The notes beneath the pieces are model-generated. The model saw only the letters and a list, made by a program, of their open reading frames with translations. It ran no database searches and was not told the DNA's origin. Source: an uncultured Pelagibacteraceae bacterium (GTDB lineage: Bacteria > Pseudomonadota > Alphaproteobacteria > Pelagibacterales > Pelagibacteraceae). From it: 34,463 nucleotides of DNA. This document shows positions 32,797-34,463 of the stretch, in pieces. A program made the translations under genes and the position numbers. Positions within the stretch are counted from its first letter, which is position 1, and each line of letters begins with the position of its first letter. The DNA lies in the NCBI GenBank assembly GCA_902570715.1, contig CACFZB010000006.1:1-34463 (forward strand), written 5' to 3'.

Positions 32797-33627
32797 TTAA
32801 ATATAAGATTCTTTTAAATATGGTGATTTTTTATTCGTGAATGAAAATATTGCTAATTTTCTAATACCCTCATTGACATATCCTCCTCTGTGTAAACCAG
32901 TAGTATTATAAAAAAATATATCACCCTCTTTACCTATTGATTTAAAAACTTGTTTTTTTGAAAATAAAATCTTTATCAACCATTCAGGATAGTATGCGCT
33001 TATATGTGGAAAATTATATAGTCTAAGAAAAAATTGTTTTAGCGAGAAGGACAAAAAACTTCCTTTTATATACTCAGTTGGACCTGTGTTTTCTGAAACA
33101 TCGTCAAAATAGAAAAAAATCTTAATTACTTTATGAAATTCAGGATCACTATGCCACCTTTGGCTAGCTTGTCTTTTTTCTAAACTTTTATTTTTAAAAG
33201 AAATCCAAAAATCATTTTGAAAATTTATTGTATCTATGCCAAAAAAATTATTTAAAATTTCCTTTATTATCAAAAGTTCATTAATAGATTTAAAATCTTT
33301 ATCAAATTTTGAATAATGTTGCGAACCAAAAGCTCTAATTTGGTAATCTGACTTACGTGAATCTTTATTTATATGATCATCAAAATTATTGATTTCATTT
33401 AAAAAATCAAAAAAATTTTTTTTGGTTTTACTAAAAAAATTTTTTAACTCTTCTGATGAACTGTTATTTTCTAAATCATAAATATTTATTTTTGAGTATC
33501 CTTTTTTTGAAATTTCCATAAAAATCTTTTCAGATATATCAGATGTAAAATTATTCACTTTGTTTTTTGTTTGGTTTTTAAAAAAATCTTTCCAAATTTC
33601 AAATGATTTATTTATTTTCTTCTTCAT
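32797..33627 (-). CDS. PhyH-family Fe(II)/2-oxoglutarate dioxygenase
   Basis: 276 residues. The iron facial triad is visible as His159 and Asp161 in QRWHSDPEFH and His246 in TGLHRGGYV, with the 2-oxoglutarate-binding Arg256 ten residues later; FYFDDVSENTGPTEYIKGSF (172-191) is the classic PhyH middle block. The N-terminal 95 residues are lysine-rich and unassigned. Members hydroxylate or oxidise small molecules, and in glycan islands they probably act on a sugar or lipid intermediate. It overlaps the upstream O-methyltransferase (corrected frame) by 20 bp and precedes the sulfotransferase-like gene. Hydroxylation followed by sulfation or methylation of the same residue is an appealing but unproven reading of this gene order. 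Confidence 0.88.
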   Translation of the reverse strand: MKKKINKSFEIWKDFFKNQTKNKVNNFTSDISEKIFMEISKKGYSKINIYDLENNSSSEELKNFFSKTKKNFFDFLNEINNFDDHINKDSRKSDYQIRAFGSQHYSKFDKDFKSINELLIIKEILNNFFGIDTINFQNDFWISFKNKSLEKRQASQRWHSDPEFHKVIKIFFYFDDVSENTGPTEYIKGSFLSFSLKQFFLRLYNFPHISAYYPEWLIKILFSKKQVFKSIGKEGDIFFYNTTGLHRGGYVNEGIRKLAIFSFTNKKSPYLKESYI

Positions 33628-33778
33628 AAAATTGTTTAGTTTCTATTTTTTTTTTCTCAATATTATAATCTACAAGGCCGCTTTTATTTTTTCTGTTGGA
33701 GTATTCAGACAGGTTAATCTCTAAATAATTCTTGCTTACAATTTTGTGTTTTTTATTTTTTTTAAATATTGCTACCAT
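33608..33778 (-). pseudogene. C-terminal tail of the O-methyltransferase, out of frame
   Basis: The minus strand between the O-methyltransferase stop at 33772 and the PhyH gene carries an open, coding-like frame: MVAIFKKNKKHKIVSKNY and about 38 further residues, ending at TAA 33608-33610. The demethylmacrocin-type O-methyltransferases end with a strand of this kind just after the region where the upstream frame reads IFYFQK. Inserting one A in the A5 run at 33778-33782 joins the two. Without the shift this 143-bp interval would be the largest unexplained gap in the right-hand run, which is otherwise packed with overlaps. It is listed as a broken part, not as a gene. Confidence 0.7.
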
Positions 33779-34463
33779 TTTTGGAAATAAAAAATTTTTT
33801 CGATATCAATAAATTTTTTTCTTTGATCATAAATTTCTTTATAAAGCATATGTGAATTAACATTATGACAAAATTGAGAAAAATAGGTGATATTGTTTTT
33901 TTCTACAGATAAATCTGGATCACCTCTAAGTGCTTTTTCGTAACTGCCTGACATATCCTCAATTATATAAACCCCATCGTCATTTAAATGATGAAACAGA
34001 TTTGAAAATGAAATTCTTTGGTGATCACAAAAATGACTTCCGTCATCAATGATTATATCAAAGGTTCTAAATTTTTTTGCTAAATTTTCTAAATCACTTT
34101 GATTACTTTGATCTAAAATAATAGTTTCAATATTTTTTTTATTCAAAAAACTTTTATCAACAATATCAGCTCCAATTATTAATGAGTTAGGAAAAAAACT
34201 TGATAATGCTAATATGGAATTTCCTCCATCATAGTCTTTATTGTGTCCGCCTACACCTATCTCTAAAATTTTTAATTTTTTTTTTCTATCTAAGGTCGCA
34301 AAAATTGTATCGTAATTATTTGCATACTGCTCATATTTGTCAGATTTGTAAATTTTAAAAAAGATGGATAGTTTTGGTTTAATAGAAAATGTCTTATAAA
34401 TAAGTAAAGCAAAATTTGCTCTTAAATTTTTTAAGTAAAAAATTATTTTTTTTTCATTATGTT
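33772..34463 (-). CDS. O-methyltransferase, demethylmacrocin-O-methyltransferase-like (5' partial, frameshifted 3' end)
   Basis: The frame is open from the window edge to TAG at 33772-33774. SAM motif I reads LKILEIGVGGHNKD, then IIGADIVDK, FDIIIDDGSHFCDHQ and GVYIIEDMSG; these are the hallmarks of the family of macrolide- and sugar-modifying O-methyltransferases typified by demethylmacrocin O-methyltransferase, including the DDGSH metal site. A shorter start at the TTG of 34146 would lose motif I, so it is rejected. The frame stops early after YFQKW; the normal C-terminal strand lies one frame over at 33608-33778. The 5' end may be just outside the window, or at the ATG of 34455-34457 if the adjacent A9 run has one base too few. 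It heads the visible right-hand operon. Confidence 0.85.
   Translation of the reverse strand, partial: HNEKKIIFYLKNLRANFALLIYKTFSIKPKLSIFFKIYKSDKYEQYANNYDTIFATLDRKKKLKILEIGVGGHNKDYDGGNSILALSSFFPNSLIIGADIVDKSFLNKKNIETIILDQSNQSDLENLAKKFRTFDIIIDDGSHFCDHQRISFSNLFHHLNDDGVYIIEDMSGSYEKALRGDPDLSVEKNNITYFSQFCHNVNSHMLYKEIYDQRKKFIDIEKIFYFQKW
33778..33782 (-). other. Frameshift site (A5 run) in the O-methyltransferase gene
   Basis: The coding strand reads TTCCAAAAATGGTAGC. With five A the frame is F-Q-K-W-stop; with six it is F-Q-K-M-V-A-I-F-K and runs 56 codons on to 33608. A run of five A is a poor site for slippage, so a real deletion or a sequence error is more likely. Confidence 0.75.

Noticed and set aside
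1-34463. tRNA, rRNA, CRISPR array, insertion sequence, phage or toxin-antitoxin genes
   Set aside because: No cloverleaf, repeat-spacer pattern, transposase, integrase or inverted-repeat boundary was recognised in reading the window; the poly-T stretches are inside genes and are not terminators.

Overview
The window is one continuous surface-polysaccharide (O-antigen or capsule type) biosynthesis island from a very AT-rich marine-type bacterium. Extreme A+T, lysine/asparagine/isoleucine-rich proteins, tightly packed genes with 1-30 bp overlaps and weak ribosome-binding sites all resemble the hypervariable glycan island of Pelagibacterales (SAR11) or a similar streamlined alphaproteobacterium. 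The taxon is inferred from style and gene content; there is no rRNA or housekeeping marker. No tRNA, rRNA, CRISPR array, insertion sequence or phage gene was seen, and no gap over 300 bp lacks a gene. Genes run off both ends (GDP-L-fucose synthase on the left, an O-methyltransferase on the right).

Layout, left to right. (1) 1-4099, minus strand: a GT-C-like membrane protein, a DPM1-like GT2, gmd and fcl, the last two making GDP-L-fucose. (2) 4233-5894, plus strand: a two-gene cassette of a tiny secreted DPGTG protein and a membrane-anchored sulfatase/alkaline-phosphatase-fold protein. (3) 5904-15511, minus strand: a ten-gene run, from its 5' end two GT2s, a GT-C-like protein, a frameshifted sugar C-methyltransferase, an atypical Gmd paralogue, a second DPM1-like GT2, a cupin, a DegT aminotransferase, a WecA-like initiating phosphoglycosyltransferase and a WaaL/Wzy-like ligase or polymerase. 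(4) 15556-24129, alternating strands: three GT4 transferases, an AsnB-like amidotransferase, a HAD phosphatase, a UDP-glucuronate 4-epimerase-like enzyme, a SAM methyltransferase and a radical SAM/SPASM protein. (5) 24149-34463, minus strand: an O-methyltransferase, a PhyH dioxygenase, a frameshifted sulfotransferase-like gene, a NeuA-like cytidylyltransferase, a GT-B-like protein, a PglK/MsbA-like ABC exporter, a SIS isomerase, a NeuB-like synthase, a GT2 and an SGNH-hydrolase membrane protein.

Together the genes plausibly build a lipid-linked glycan. WecA-like starts it. The transferases add GDP-fucose, aminated or C-methylated GDP-deoxysugars, uronic acid and a CMP-activated ulosonic acid. 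The ABC protein could flip the product (no Wzx is present), and the WaaL-like protein ligates or polymerises. Sulfatase-fold, sulfotransferase-like, methyl, dioxygenase and SGNH proteins would decorate it.

The most notable observations are: three genes each split by a one-base shift in an A-run, with the correct continuation lying in the next frame; a Gmd paralogue with Asn in place of the catalytic Glu; a SIS-NeuB-NeuA trio that resembles the Kdo pathway and lacks NeuC; and two pairs of polyprenyl-phosphosugar-synthase-like GT2 with GT-C protein.
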